DNA of 64,000 nucleotides. It comes from Malus domestica. Taxonomy: Eukaryota; Streptophyta; Magnoliopsida; Rosales; Rosaceae. The notes beneath the pieces were generated by a model, which saw only the letters and a program-made list of their open reading frames with translations, did not search any database and was not told the DNA's origin. Within the stretch, counting starts at the first letter, position 1. Each line of letters begins with the position of its first letter. Shown here piece by piece: positions 46,917-59,022 of this stretch. Location of the stretch: the NCBI RefSeq assembly GCF_042453785.1, contig NC_091675.1, positions 47,874,501 to 47,938,500 on the forward strand, in the 5' to 3' direction. The translations under genes were made by a program, and so were the position numbers.

Positions 46917-49900
46917 TGGCCTCAGAGCCTTGTTGGGTCTGAATCTCTGGGCGTCGATTCTGTGAGAGATAGTGAGCAAGTGTTTGCAACACATCGTTGC
47001 AAAGAAAATAGTAGAGAGAGGTGTGATCTAAGTCTAACATGGCTGGATCTGGTGGAGGGGAGCTTCGAGCTCCGGTGTTCAACGGAGAAAATTTCGATTT
47101 CTGGCAGATTCGAATGAAAACAATCTTCCGATCTCACGAGTTATGGAATATTGTTGAAAAAGGTTTTACCACTTCAGCGAAAGGGGAAGGAGAACTCACT
47201 GAGGTGGAAACGAAGTTGCGGAGTGAAAATCTGGTCAAGGATGCAAGGGCTCTTGGAATCATTCAAGGAGCCGTATCGGATCAAATTTTTCCATGCATTG
47301 CAACCTTGGAAACTGCGAAAGAAGCTTGGGATATTCTGAAGCAAGAGTATGTAGGGGACAAACAGGTACGATCTATGAAATTACAAGGTCTGCGTCGTGA
47401 TTTTGAATATACCCGTATGAGTGAAAGTGAATCTCTAGCTGCATATTTAGCTAGGTTGTTTGATCTGATAAATCAGATGCGAAGCTATGGAGAAGATCTT
47501 AGTAATCAGAGAATCAGTTTACCCAAAACATATGATAGCATTGCTTCTGTTATAGAAAATACTAAAGATATTGATGTAATTGATGCACAAGATGTGGTTG
47601 CCATATTGAAAGGGTTTGAACTAAGATTAATCAGACATGAAAAGAGTAGCACAGAACGTGCATTTGCTAGCTTAGATATCTCATCTAAGAATAGTAAATT
47701 TGGTAATCAACATACCAATACTGGTGGATCAAAATATCAGAAGAACTTCAAGTTCAAAGGGAAGCAGTGGACTAACAGGTTTACTCCAAGTGTAAGAAAT
47801 GAAGCTAACAACACTGGAGGGGCATGCAAATACTGTGATAAACTTCACTATGGTGAATGTTGGCTAAAAGGGAAGATTAAATGTCACAAGTGTGGAAAAC
47901 CTGGTCATATTGCTAGGATCTGCAATCAAAACAAAAATGCTCAGCAAGGGAATTTTGCAGACAAAGTGGGAGAGCAAAGGAATTTTACAAACAAGGTGCG
48001 AGAACCTGGAAATCTCTTCATGGTCAAGCAATCAACTGAAGTGAAAGCTGTGAGTGATGCCTGGTATATTGACAGTGCGTGCAGTAATCACATGACTTCC
48101 AGAGAGGAGTTACTTGTGGAAATTGATAGAAGTATTAAGGCAAAAGTGCAAGTTGGCACAAGGGTTCTTGTTGATGTGAAAGGCAAAGGAACCTTGGTCA
48201 TTGACACGGATAAAGGAAAAAGGTACATAAGAGAAGTTATGTTGGTACCTGGAATTGCAGAAAACCTTCTCAGTGTTGGGCAGATGACTGAACATGGGTA
48301 TTTTCTGTTATTTGATGATTATAAGGTGGATATTTTTGATGATAGAACTCTGACAAATTTAGTGGTTAGTGTGAAACAAAAGGGGAACAGATGCTTTCCA
48401 CTTGTGTTCAAGTCAAACGATCATTTGGTACTGAAAACCAATGTGCATCAGAGTAGTACAATGTGGCATAAACGGTTTGGCCACCTGAATTTTAGAAGTT
48501 TGCAACAATTGCAGGAGCATGATATGGTTCTTGGGTTACCTGAAATGCATGACAGTGAAGGTGTATGTCAGGGATGTGCATTTGGTAAGAATCATAGAGT
48601 GTCCTTACCAAGGGAGTCAATCTGGAGAGCAAGAATGCCATTGGAACTTATACACTCAGATGTGTGTAGCCCTATGCAAACACCAACCATGAGTGGAAAT
48701 CGATACTTTGTTACATTCATTGATGACTATTCAAGGATGTGCTGGATATATCTCTTGAGACACAAGTCAGATGTCTTTCATGTATTCAAGAAATTCAAAG
48801 CTATGGTGGAACTTCAAAGTGGTTTTTCAGTGAAGAAATTGAGAACAGATAGAGGAGGAGAATTTACCTCAAATGAATTTGAACAGTTTTGTGAAGCTTT
48901 GGGTTTGGAGAGGCAGCTTACTGTTGCATACTCTCCACAACAAAATGGAGTTGCAGAGAGAAAAAATAAAACTATAGTGGAGATGGCAAAGTGTATGCTT
49001 CATGAGAAAGGTCTTCCTTATAGTCTTTGGGGTGAAGTTGTAGTTACATCTGTCTACTTGCTAAATAGATGTCCTACAAAAGCATTGGAAAATGTGACAC
49101 CTTTTGAGAAATTCAGTGGAAGAAAACCTGGAATTCAACACTTGAGAGTGTTTGGCTCATTAGGTTATTCCCTTATTCTTGGAAGCTTGAGACAAAAGCT
49201 GGATGAAACAAGTGTCATTGGTATTTTTATTAGATATGGCACTTGTGAAAAGGGGTACATATTGCTTAATCCTGAAAATCAGAAAGTAATCATTTCAAGA
49301 GATGTTATTTTTGATGAGAATGGTACATGGGATTGGGATAGACAGAAGATCAAAGAAGTGTACATTCCAATTGCTGCAAGTGAATCTTCAGAGATGAAAG
49401 AAGCTGATGAGGATTCAGATTCCATGGAATAAGCTGTTGCTGAAGGTTCTCAGACTCAACTTACAGATTCTTCACTCATTGAATCTGGAAGTGCTAGTGA
49501 CTCAATTTCTGCATCTCAGATTGATCATACTCCTTTGAGATATAGAAGTTTGAGTGAAATCTATGAAAGATGTCATGTGTGTATTGTTGAACCAGAATCC
49601 TATTATGAAGCTGCACAGGATGAAGCATGGAAGAAAGCTATGAAAGATGAAATCAGCATGATTGAGAAAAATAAGACTTGGGAATTAGTGAAAAGACCAT
49701 CTGATAAACTTGTGATTGGTGTGAAATGGGTGTACAAAACTAAATTGAATTTGGATGGATCAGTTCAAAAGAACAAGGCTAGGCTTGTTGCAAAAGGCTA
49801 TGCACAAAAGCCCGGAATTGATTATAATGAAACCTTTGCACCTGTGGCAAGGTTGGATACAATCAGAACATTAATTGCCCTGGCAGCAAAGAACAAATGG

Positions 49901-51119
49901 AAGTTGTTTCAATTGGATGTAAAATCGGCATTCTTGAATGGTGTACTAGAAGAAGAAGTGTATGTTGATCAGCCGGATGGATTTATTGTACAAGGGGAAG
50001 AAGATAAGGTCTACATGTTACATAAAGCACTGTATGGTCTGAAACAGGCACCAAGGGCCTGGTATGGTGAAATAGACTCATATCTTACACTCTGTGGGTT
50101 TAAGAAAAGCACTAGTGAAACAACTCTGTATACCAAGTGAAGGAAAAGTTCAGAAATGATTATAGTGTCTATCTATGTTGATGACATAATATACACTGGA
50201 AGTTGTCAGGAATTGATGGATGACTTTAAATCTGATATGATGCTCAAATATGAAATGACTGATCTTGGACTCTTACATCAATTTCTTGGTATGGGAGTAA
50301 TGCAAACTGAGGAGTATATTTTCATTCATCAGAGAAAATATGCTTATTCTCTACTGAAGAAATTTGGGCTTCAAGACTGTAAGTCAGTGAGTACTCCATT
50401 GGTTCCAAGTGATAAATTGAGAAAAGAGGATGGAAGTGGGACTGCGGATGAAGCTCAATATAGACAAATTGTAGGCAGTTTGCTGTATCTCACAGCAACT
50501 AGACATGATATAATGTATGCTGCATGTCTGCTATCACGGTTTATGCACTGTCCAACCAACAAGCACCTTGGGACAGCAAAGAGAGTACTAAGATATGTTC
50601 AAAGGACTCTTGATTTTGGCTTGGAATACAAGAAAGGCAAAGGAGCAATCTTAATGGGATTTTGTGACAGTGACAAGATGATATGAAAAGTACATCGGGG
50701 TATGCATTTACCTTTGGCAGTGGAGTTTTCTCTTGGTCTTCAGTCAAGCAACAATGTGTTGCATTATCAACAACTGAAGTAGAGTACATTAGTGCATCTG
50801 AAGCAACTGCACAGGCTACATGGCTGAGATTTGTTTTGGAGGACTTTGGTGAAATGCAAACAGTTGCAACACCAATGAATTGTGATAATACTTCAGCCAT
50901 AGCTATCACTAAAAACCCTATTTTTCATCAGAAGACCAAGCACATCAACAGGAGATACCATTTCATAAAGGAAGCATTGCAGCAAGGAGTAATTGAGCTG
51001 TTGCATTGTCCTACGAAAGAGCAAATTGCTGATATCTTTACAAAGGCATTGGCAAGAGAACAATTCAGTTATTTGAGGGAACTTCTTGGAGTTAAATCAG
51101 TTCACAATTTAAAGGGGGC

Positions 51120-51502
51120 TGTTAGTGTGTAAATTGTGATCTGATGTGGTAGTTGTATTTCTAGCTTATATTGCTAGGATGATTAGCTAAATTGGTTGTA
51201 TGCTTTCTTATCTAAGTCTCATAGTTCTTAAGTAAGTGAGTGTACATGTGTCTTCATCTCATAGGGTGTAAGATGGATGGCTAGGATTACTTGGATGTAA
51301 TTTTGAATACTGCCAAAAGTTTGGAAGTGTAACTGTTAAGTGTAGAGAGATGTTCATCTCTCACTAAGTGAGCAATCAAACAGTGCGTGTGAAAAGAATT
51401 GCAGTGTCATATTCTCTGCTCTCATTCTTTCTATCTCTCTCTCACTCTAGTCATTGCAGCATATCCTCCATTGTTGTACTACATTTTCTTATTATTCTAA
51501 CA
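51120..51502 (+). repeat. 3' LTR of the copia element
   Basis: 383 bp, almost identical to the 5' LTR; AAACA follows at 51503-51507 within the BURP exon. Confidence 0.95.
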
Positions 51503-51905
51503 AAACAGTGTGCCGCCTCGTTAGAGTCGATGATTGACTTTGCCACCTCCACGTTAGGAAAAAATGCTCTAGCACTCGCAACGGAGGTGGACAAAAAGGG
51601 AGCTGGCTTGAAACAGAAGTACACTATAACAACTCCTCGAGTGAAAGAGCTATCCGTATGCCGTCTTCTATTGCCATGCAATTGAAAAAACAAGGACATA
51701 TATGGTGCCTCTGCAAGGAACTGATGGGACGAGAGCTAAAGCAGTAGCAGCCTGCCATGAAAACACATCTGAAAGGAACCCTTTATGCCTTCAAAGAGCT
51801 CAAAGTTGAGCCAGGAACCGTTCCCATCTGCCATTTTCTTAAAGTCGAGGATGTCATTTGGGTTCCAAACCAAAAACCTACTTGAGTTGAATTCGTCGAC
51901 GGTTC
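51503..51905 (+). pseudogene. BURP-domain pseudogene, 3' part
   Basis: Continues the same exon right after the target duplication: CAASLESMIDFATSTLGKNA, then KQKYTITTPRVKELS, later PLQGTDGTRAKAVAACHENT and EPGTVPICHF-like text in shifting frames. The CH motifs of the BURP signature are partly recognisable (ACHEN, ICHF). Several frame changes and stops show decay beyond the copia insertion. Confidence 0.8.
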
Positions 51906-52454
51906 TTGTACCTGATCCATCACTCAGCCCGTAAAAGCTATTGGGCTTTTGTATGTCCTCCAGTAATAAAAGAAAAGTAAATGAAAACTAATGAAAAGGG
52001 CTTGAAAACTTTACGTTTTAATGATAAAGACAAAATAAAGGGTAAAGTGAATAGTACCAGGATTGACTTTTTAGTGTAAAAATGTGGTTTTTCGTTAAAG
52101 TGAACAGTACCGGGTGCTTTTCGTTAAAGTTCCCAAGTAATTCAATAAGATGGTCAGTTAGTTGTTTATGTTTGAGACTACTTACTATCGTAACGCGCGC
52201 GCGCACACGCCCTTATTCATTAGGAACGCAAAATTCCTCTTATAAAGACACCAAAGGAAACAGTAGTAGAGTTGAAATAAATCAATCGTGGGAAAATTAA
52301 GATTTTCAATAAGCAAGGGACTGTGATAAGAGGAAGTCTAGAGGACCTTTGAAATACCAAGACCTTCTAACAATATTGTTAAGACTTCCAGATTTCATAA
52401 TTTGGAAATTAATGGACAATTAGTAACACCAACCCCAGATTTCATAATAAAAAA
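51906..52454. other. Intergenic, no gene
   Basis: Downstream of the BURP relic. It has a short alternating CG/CA run (52194-52209), which is Z-DNA-prone, and a duplicated phrase gtgaacagtacc/gtgaatagtacc (52047, 52099). No gene. Confidence 0.4.
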
Positions 52455-53932
52455 TGATAGGATTTTTAGTACCGGTGCGAATAGGGTTAAAATCACTGAA
52501 AATACTTGCAATAATATAAGGTAATTGTAGTATAAATACTCATGCAAGGTCGTTGTCCCCAAAGATTGTTTGACTAATTTGTAATTAAACTAACTCTTAA
52601 TTAATTATTAAAACAGGTTTTTATCAAAGATTTGAGATTTATGAATTTTAAAAGATTAAATTAACAATAAAAGAAATCTGAAAGTTGGGAAATAATAACA
52701 GCAAAGAAGAAAAACGTTTTTAAAATTAACAATTTAGAGAAAACTAGGGTTTAGCTGTCATCGTCACAATCATATGCAATTCTATCAATTACTTATGAAT
52801 TTCCACATACATGCTTTGAAGGTTAGGTTTTCCTAATGCATAATTTGCTTGTGATGTTCAAGCGAAAACATATATCTAACATGCAATCTATTTGTGATAT
52901 TCAGATCAAATATAAACATGCAAGTCTCATTAAGTTTCGTGAAAACTCTTTGAAAAACCATGCAACCGTTAAGAACGTGATGTTCTCCTTAAGTGAACTT
53001 ACAATTACCAATCACAAGAAGCTCTCCTCAATTTCAGGATGATGTTCCAACAGAAATTGCATCAAATTACTTGTCTAAATATTCTAACGGTGATCAATCA
53101 TTAAAATATATAGATAGTTTTAATCGCGGTGATTAATAATTCAAAGCAAGCATGCATCCATTCATAAGCAAATTAATAAAATTACATATTCATGCTAAGG
53201 TTCATGGCCTAACCCTAGTAAAACGAATTAGTTATGCATACTCATAATTAAAATCAAAGAAAATATTATTAAGAATAAAATGAATGAAAACACCTTAAAG
53301 TAGAAAATTTCCAAGAACACTAACAATTATTCTCTGTCTCCAAAGTTGCATAAAAGAAAGCGTAGAAAAGACTAAGAATGGCAAAGCAATATATTTGCTA
53401 AACCCCCGCACAAACCCTAAGACATGGGTCTCTTATTCCAACTAGGAAACTAAATAATAATAAAATAACTTAGAAAATAGAGTACTAATTAAGCTAGGAG
53501 AATCTGCACAGAAACTGTCCAGACACGTTTTAACCTCAAATCTCCTCCAAATCCGGCCCATAATAGCTTGTTTTGAAGATCGGGACGCTCTGAACACATC
53601 TCCAGAAGGCCACAAACCCATCTGAGGTCCTCTTAGGGCTCTAAAAACGCAATTCAAGCTCAAAAATGTCACTTTCCAGCACCGCGTACTGCTCCTTTAT
53701 TCTATCACTAGCTTAGTAGAAAAATATGATATTTTGATATGATCAAGCCAAGTGACTCACGAACGTTTTCCAACTAGAATTACTCCAAAATTTGTCCATT
53801 TGGTTCTTTTTTGCTCCAGATGAAGTCGAAAGTCCTATATCAAAAGTACAACTCAAAGTATCAAAATTATTTCAAAATATTAACCAAAGTATACTAAGAA
53901 TAGGATTAAATATATAATATAAAATCTACTCA
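52455..53932. mobile_element. Probable solo LTR (TG...CA, about 1.48 kb)
   Basis: Starts TGATAGGATTTT, ends CTACTCA, flanked by A-rich runs that could be a duplication. Its text layout (aattgtagtataaatactcatgcaaggtcgtt near the start, AT-rich end) parallels the better-supported insertion at 21818-23602, and no genes are present. Ends are tentative. Confidence 0.45.
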
Positions 53933-54474
53933 GAAAAAAAGCCTAGGCATGTTTCTATTCATGCTGGTTTGGAACTTTTGTAGGCGTGGTTTGGACAATA
54001 TTGTGTAAAACCAAAACTACTTTCCCCACAACTTGCAAAAGTTTACTACAAAATCAGCTTATTGCCTTGCTCTAGAGGAGAGAAAATTGGGTGAATTCCG
54101 AAGTTATTACTGTTAAAAGACCAAAATAGTGAATTACAATAATCGGAATCATTTATGTGCACATGGGAAGAAAATGGTTGGTGATTTAGGCAAGTTGCGG
54201 GCCAATTTTTCTATGTATGGCCGAGTAATGTGCTGGTGTTAAGAAGTCATTCGTAAATCTTATGTTTATTTCTTTGTAACGGTCACGTCGCGTGCTGAAA
54301 ACACCACCCAACTTCCTATGGAAGACACAGCAGCAGAACTTGATCATTCTTAACAGTCTGATTCTCCCACAATCTTATGGAGCTGGAGGAGGAGGAGGAG
54401 ACATGCAGTGGGACAAGGTCTCTCACATAAAAAACATCCAAATTTTAATTAATGGTAAGTCTTATGTTTATCAC
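53933..54474. other. Intergenic, no gene
   Basis: No supported coding or RNA feature. The frame at 54292-54618 runs into a MITE and is not taken as a gene. Confidence 0.4.
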
Positions 54475-54696
54475 AGACTTGGATTGTCTGCCCTCTCCAT
54501 CCCATACCCTTCCCATGCCCTCCTATTTCTGTGGTTACGGTTAAGCCATGTCAATATTTTATATTCCCATTACTTTTTGTCTTATTATTTCTATAAAAAG
54601 ATCAATATAAAATATTGATGTGACTTAACTGTGACCACAGAATATAGGAGGACATGGGAAATGCATGGAATTGGGAGGGCAGACAATCCAAGTCCA
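54475..54696. mobile_element. hAT-type palindromic MITE (222 bp)
   Basis: AGACTTGGATTGTCTGCCC at the left and its complement at the right, nearly the whole element being self-complementary. 8-bp target duplication TTTATCAC (54467-54474, 54697-54704). Same family as 40058-40305 and 57546-57745. Confidence 0.85.
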
Positions 54697-54704
54697 TTTA
54701 TCAC

Positions 54705-55291
54705 TCCTCAATTTGGACAAGTGTGTAAAGAGGAGATAATGATAATTGATCATAATGAGCTTGTGTGCACTCCCCAATTTGAAGTCTCTTTTTGAATGAT
54801 GATGCTCGGACTTCTTTACGTGCCAATTGATTACAAATTTACCACCACGATCATAAAGGGGGCACTCATGGCAATGCCTTCTGCTATATGAAAGGATTCA
54901 TTTATAATTTCTAAGACTAATTTCACGTTACACCCTTTTGATTTGGGTTCCACATATTTTTCTTTCGTATCTCCCTCCCCGCCAGCACGCTCCTTTCATC
55001 CACAGCCATTCATAATATTTCCAAACTCATTCAATGGTAAAGATTATGCCACATCATCAAGCCTCCCCCCAAGGTGTAAAATGTAGTTAACATCAAATCA
55101 ATATATATCATCGATGTTTATTTGTTGTGTTGTTGATTAGTAAGTTATTGATATTATTGCAAATGATATTTTTCTTTATAGTATTAGAAGAGATGCTAAA
55201 TACGGACGCAGGTTTTTGTTGGTAAAAAACAGGCGCACAGTGGATTTTGCATCATAGCATATGGTTTTACAGCTCATCAGGGCCATTGGAC
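54705..55291. other. Intergenic, no gene
   Basis: No reading frame, RNA gene or repeat end recognised. Confidence 0.4.
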
Positions 55292-55294
55292 TTA

Positions 55295-55647
55295 GGGCTG
55301 GTTTGGTATTGTTGTGCTTTGAAAAAAAACTGATGTGAGAATAAGCGGCTGTGAAATAAATCAGCAGAATGTTTGGTAAACTTTTTTGTAAAAATGCTTT
55401 TGGAAAAAAAAAGCAGTCTGATAGTGGGTCTTTTCATTAAAGGAGCACTGTAGCTCTGTGTGCTTTGAAAAAAAACCAGTTTTCCAAAACTGCATATAGT
55501 AGCTTCAGCTTTTTCCTTTGATTTCAGCTTATTCTCACAGCAGCTTTCAAAATAAGTCATTTTTTTCAGTTTACCAAACACCTAAAACCTTCACAGCTTT
55601 TTTTCAAAGATGCTTTTTTTTTAAGCACCTCACTCCCAAACCACCCC
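55295..55647. mobile_element. PIF/Harbinger (Tourist-like) MITE, copy B (353 bp)
   Basis: GGGCTGGTTTGG...CCAAACCACCCC with TTA on both sides (55292-55294, 55648-55650). Internal sequence is nearly the same as copy A at 34401. Confidence 0.9.
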
Positions 55648-55650
55648 TTA

Positions 55651-56222
55651 GTGGTGTGGGCAGTTGCCAAAATTAGCGCAAACAATTATTTGTCTTTCAA
55701 AGTTGCGCGGACTGGCTCCTCTAATTTGGAGTCACTTTTCTAACTCACAAGTGACAATGACATAAATGCACCAGCATATTTATAGTTAAAAGAGCTTTAA
55801 TAATTTCTTTTTCTATCTTAATTATAATGTTTTTGCGATGATATAACACGATCTAACAAGTAACTAATATTTTGTTGGGTCTTTATCACAAATGGTTTAT
55901 GAAATTATTAAACTCATCATTTTGATCTTTCACTTTTAAAATCAATCAATATCATTCCTAACATTTATTATTTGACAAACTGATCTACTTTAGTAAATGT
56001 CAGGACGATATTGTTTGATTTTGAAAATGAGGGACCGAAATGATGAGTTGGATCAATCTGAGGGATCATTGGTGATAAAAACCCTATTTTTTTCCTCAGA
56101 AAATAAGTAACTAATATGGATGCGGTAGAAATGAATTTGCAAACTAAATTTGGAGACTAAATTTGCAAACTAAATGATATGTCACCCCATAGGAATAAAC
56201 ACGTTTATTAATGTTTAAGTAA
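55651..56222. other. Intergenic, no gene
   Basis: AT-rich text with repeat-like phrases (gggaccgaaatgatgagttg near 56032). No supported gene. Confidence 0.4.
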
Positions 56223-57242
56223 GGGAAATTTTATTTAAACCCATCTAACCTATTTCTACACCTAACTTACTCTTTGCACCCATTTGATTTTTAACTAAAT
56301 TATTAATATCTCTTTAAACCCAAATTTGATACCTAATATACCCTCAGAAACCCAATTCAATATGTGGATTTATTTTTACACCCATTTGATTTTTAGAAGC
56401 TAAATTTGAATAATCATGTGCTTTATGGCGGTGCTGAGAAAGGCACTATTGGAACATGATATAAAGGCTAGGATTATGGATTATTTGAACATTCCTGAGA
56501 ATGAGTATGGTCTTGTGTTTACTGTGAGTAGAGGTTCTGCATTTAAATTGTTGGCCGAATCATACCCTTTTCAAAGGAACAAAAAATTGTTGACTATGTT
56601 TGATTATGAGAGCCAGTCTGTGAATTGGATGGTTCAGAGTGCCAGAGAGAAAGGTGCAAAGGTTTACAGTGCCTGGTTTAAGTGGCCAACCCTCAAACTG
56701 TGCTCAACTGATTTGAGAAAGCAAATTACGAACAAAAAGAAGAAGAAAAAGGATGCTGCGACTGGTCTTTTTGTTTTTCCAGTTCAAGTTACTGGGTCCT
56801 TTCACACTAGACATTATTCATCGTTGGATGCTTTCGTTGTTGTTTTAGCATAAGGTAGGATGCCTTCGTTGTATTTGTTGAAAAAAATTACAGTAAATAA
56901 CTTCTACTATCTAAAAAATTGAAATCAAACGAACAAAAAATTCATAAATTGAGTCATACCCTGGTTGGAGGATTCAAAACTTCAAAATCACCATTTATCA
57001 ATAAAAAAACTTATTTTTCTCTATGAGAGCTATTAGGGTTTTAGCCAGAATAAACGTAGGATAAACAAAGAGTAATCGTAGGATTTAATTATAATGTTTG
57101 AGTTTATTGATAAATTTGAGTTTTATTATTAATTTCATTTTGTACTTAATAGTAATTATGTAATAGAGTAAAATAGACAATTAATATTTAAAATTTAAGT
57201 TGGGTGTAAAAAGAGGTTAAATGGGTTTAAATAAAATTTCTC
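56223..57242. mobile_element. Pack-type DNA transposon with captured gene fragment (1020 bp)
   Basis: Terminal inverted repeats of at least 28 bp (GGGAAATTTTATTTAAACCC against GAGAAATTTTATTTAAACCC on the other strand) and an 8-bp target duplication TTAAGTAA (56215-56222, 57243-57250). The interior holds a fragment of a host PLP-transferase-like gene and no transposase. The 8-bp duplication suggests hAT; a MULE with a decayed ninth base is possible. A terminal fragment of the same family lies at 42075-42130. Confidence 0.8.
56416..56853 (+). pseudogene. MOCOS-like PLP-dependent transferase fragment captured by the Pack element
   Basis: One open frame of 145 codons. Residues about 8-125 match the plant molybdenum-cofactor-sulfurase-like family (KARIMDYLNIPENEYGLVFT, SRGSAFKLLAESYPF, LLTMFDYESQSVNWM, AKVYSAWFKWPTLKLCSTDL, KKKKKKDAATGLFVFPVQ). 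The full proteins exceed 600 residues; the PLP-lysine region is absent here. The last 20 residues do not match the family and mark the capture border. The frame is open, so a small fusion peptide is possible, but start and stop look accidental. Confidence 0.75.
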
Positions 57243-57250
57243 TTAAGTAA

Positions 57251-57545
57251 TAAACCAATCATCAACTTCCATGTCCTTTATTTTCCAAAACCTTGTTTAC
57301 AAAATTAGTCTCTTTAGCATTACTCACAGGTTAAATATAAGATATCGCTTTAATTGGAATTATATAAAAAGAAGAATTAATTTGTCATCAATATGTGTTA
57401 GGGTAACTTTTAAATTCAGAAAGTAACCATATTTATGAATTAACATATATGTCAACAAATTAAGTGGTTAGCTTAAATAAAATTCGAGTCATTAAATCAA
57501 AGTTGACTATTGAGACTTATCGACTCGTACCTAAACTGTCCCGTT
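57251..57545. other. Intergenic, no gene
   Basis: AT-rich, nothing supported. Confidence 0.4.
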
Positions 57546-57745
57546 GGAGGCAGATTCTCTGCCCTTCCACTTCCCATGCCCTTCTGTTTTTATGGTCACA
57601 GTTAAGACACGTCAATATTTTATATTACTATTCATTTTGTCTTATTATCTCTATAAAAATAATAATATAAAATGTTGACGTGACTTAACCATAACCACAC
57701 AAATCAAGAGAGCACAGAAAGTAGGAGGGCAGAGAATCTGCCTCC
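57546..57745. mobile_element. hAT-type palindromic MITE (about 200 bp)
   Basis: GGAGGCAGATTCTCTGCCC... with a matching inverted right end finishing GCCTCC at 57745. CTGTCCC occurs on both sides (57536-57542, 57746-57752) as a 7-8 bp target duplication. The core is shared with 54475-54696. Confidence 0.75.
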
Positions 57746-57752
57746 CTGTCCC

Positions 57753-58369
57753 TATTCTTCAAATGTTGCTTACTCACATTCCAATGTTGTCCGTGCATGT
57801 TAGTCATCTTTCAATATTTTATTAGTTTGTTCAAATCTAGTTAATTTCGATATGTTCAATAAGGGATTTATAGTTCAGTTAGTTAAAATAATAATTATTT
57901 TTTTGCATTTGCAGTCATGAGTTCAATCCTCTGTCACCCAATAGTGCTAGTATAAAAAAAAACAGACATATTTGAACTAGACTATGAATTTCCCGGCAAA
58001 GAAAAATAGTAAGAAGAACAAACTTTTGCACAAAAGAAAATGAAAAATAGAAAGATCTTTCGAAGCAGTTTTGTCAAGAAATATGAAACAATATTTATTT
58101 TCATTACTAAGCAAGGGAATGTTAGTAACATTCTAACTTGAACCATTTCATTTTACTTTCTTGATTCTTCTTATTATCATACAATGTTATTTGATGATCA
58201 AAATCGTTTACATTCTATATTATTCCTTAATGATTAACTCCGCAAAAGTTTAACCAAATCAAACCGTTAACCGTTATATTCATAATCCTGAAATGTTAAG
58301 ACAGACAATTACGACAACAACGTGTCCTAACGAGTTGGCAAAGTGACATGATTAAGGGAAATACGATGC
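57753..58369. other. Intergenic, upstream of the RopGAP gene
   Basis: No gene. AT-rich DNA that becomes the probable distal promoter of the gene starting near 58.4 kb. Confidence 0.35.
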
Positions 58370-58375
58370 CACGTG
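58370..58375 (+). promoter_or_regulatory. G-box upstream of the RopGAP gene
   Basis: CACGTG in gatgccacgtgtcggc, 45-75 bp before a (GA)n run (58421-58447) and about 300 bp before the (CT)n leader tract (58647-58670). A plausible proximal promoter element. Confidence 0.4.
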
Positions 58376-58646
58376 TCGGCACTGTCAAAACCTTAAAAAC
58401 AAGGGAATGATACCAAGTTAGAGAGAGAGAGAGAGAGAGAGAGAGGGGAGGATTGGTGAAATTCCAAAAGAGGGCCTGCACGTTTTTCCCTCCAACACGT
58501 TGGAAGGAAGAATGACCAGGCATAGGTGTACAACTGCCCCGTTCTCTTTGGGCTCCTGATTGACCACCCACCACCACACCCCAGGTTTCTTTCTCTTTCT
58601 GTTTCTGTGTTTGTGTCTGTTTCTGTTGGGAACAACAACACAACAA

Positions 58647-58670
58647 TCTCTCTCTCTCTCTCTCTCTCTA
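58647..58670 (+). repeat. (CT)n microsatellite in the RopGAP 5' leader
   Basis: CT-rich leader typical of plant 5'UTRs. The leader exon probably ends at 58799 (gcaag|gttc) and the next exon begins after the acceptor near 58964. Confidence 0.5.
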
Positions 58671-59022
58671 ATCTAATCTCTCAGCAAAAACAAAAAAAAA
58701 ATTCAGAAGAAAAAGAAAGAGATTCCATCGTCTCCTTTCTCTTTCCAATCCAACAACAACAACAACCCGCATTTCGATTTTCCATGCAAGGTTCTTTATT
58801 TTTTTGTGATTTTGGTGAATTGGGTTTTTTCTTATTTGTAAAATGGATTCTGGGTTTGATTGTTTGATGAGAAATGGTGTTGCTTTTGTGGGTTTGTGTT
58901 GGTTTTGGTTTCTGGGTTTGATCGTTTGGATTATATTGTTGAGTTTTTTTTTTATCAATGTAGGCACCGGTGGTGCTGATCCGTGTGGGATATGATTCTG
59001 TAACTCTGGAATCCATCAGAGG

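Larger units (their letters stand above)
46532..51502 (+). mobile_element. Young Ty1/copia retrotransposon, nearly full length, broken
   Basis: 5' LTR 46532-46916, primer site from 46917 (close to the initiator-Met type), gag-pol region 47.0-51.1 kb, polypurine tract just before 51120, 3' LTR 51120-51502, and target duplication AAACA on both sides. Parts in copia order: gag with a CCHC knuckle (about 47.0-48.0 kb), protease (48.0-48.3), integrase (48.4-49.2), reverse transcriptase with YVDD (49.6-50.5) and RNase H (50.7-51.1). There are about three breaks in the coding region. The LTRs differ by two substitutions and one 2-bp indel, so the insertion is recent (well under a million years at usual plant rates). 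Confidence 0.95.

Noticed and set aside
54292-54618. 108-codon frame ending in a MITE
   Set aside because: A large part is the hAT-type MITE; no similarity in the remainder.
58526-58867. 113-codon frame in the RopGAP leader
   Set aside because: Made mostly of the CT microsatellite and leader sequence; the splice-consistent gene starts at 59023.
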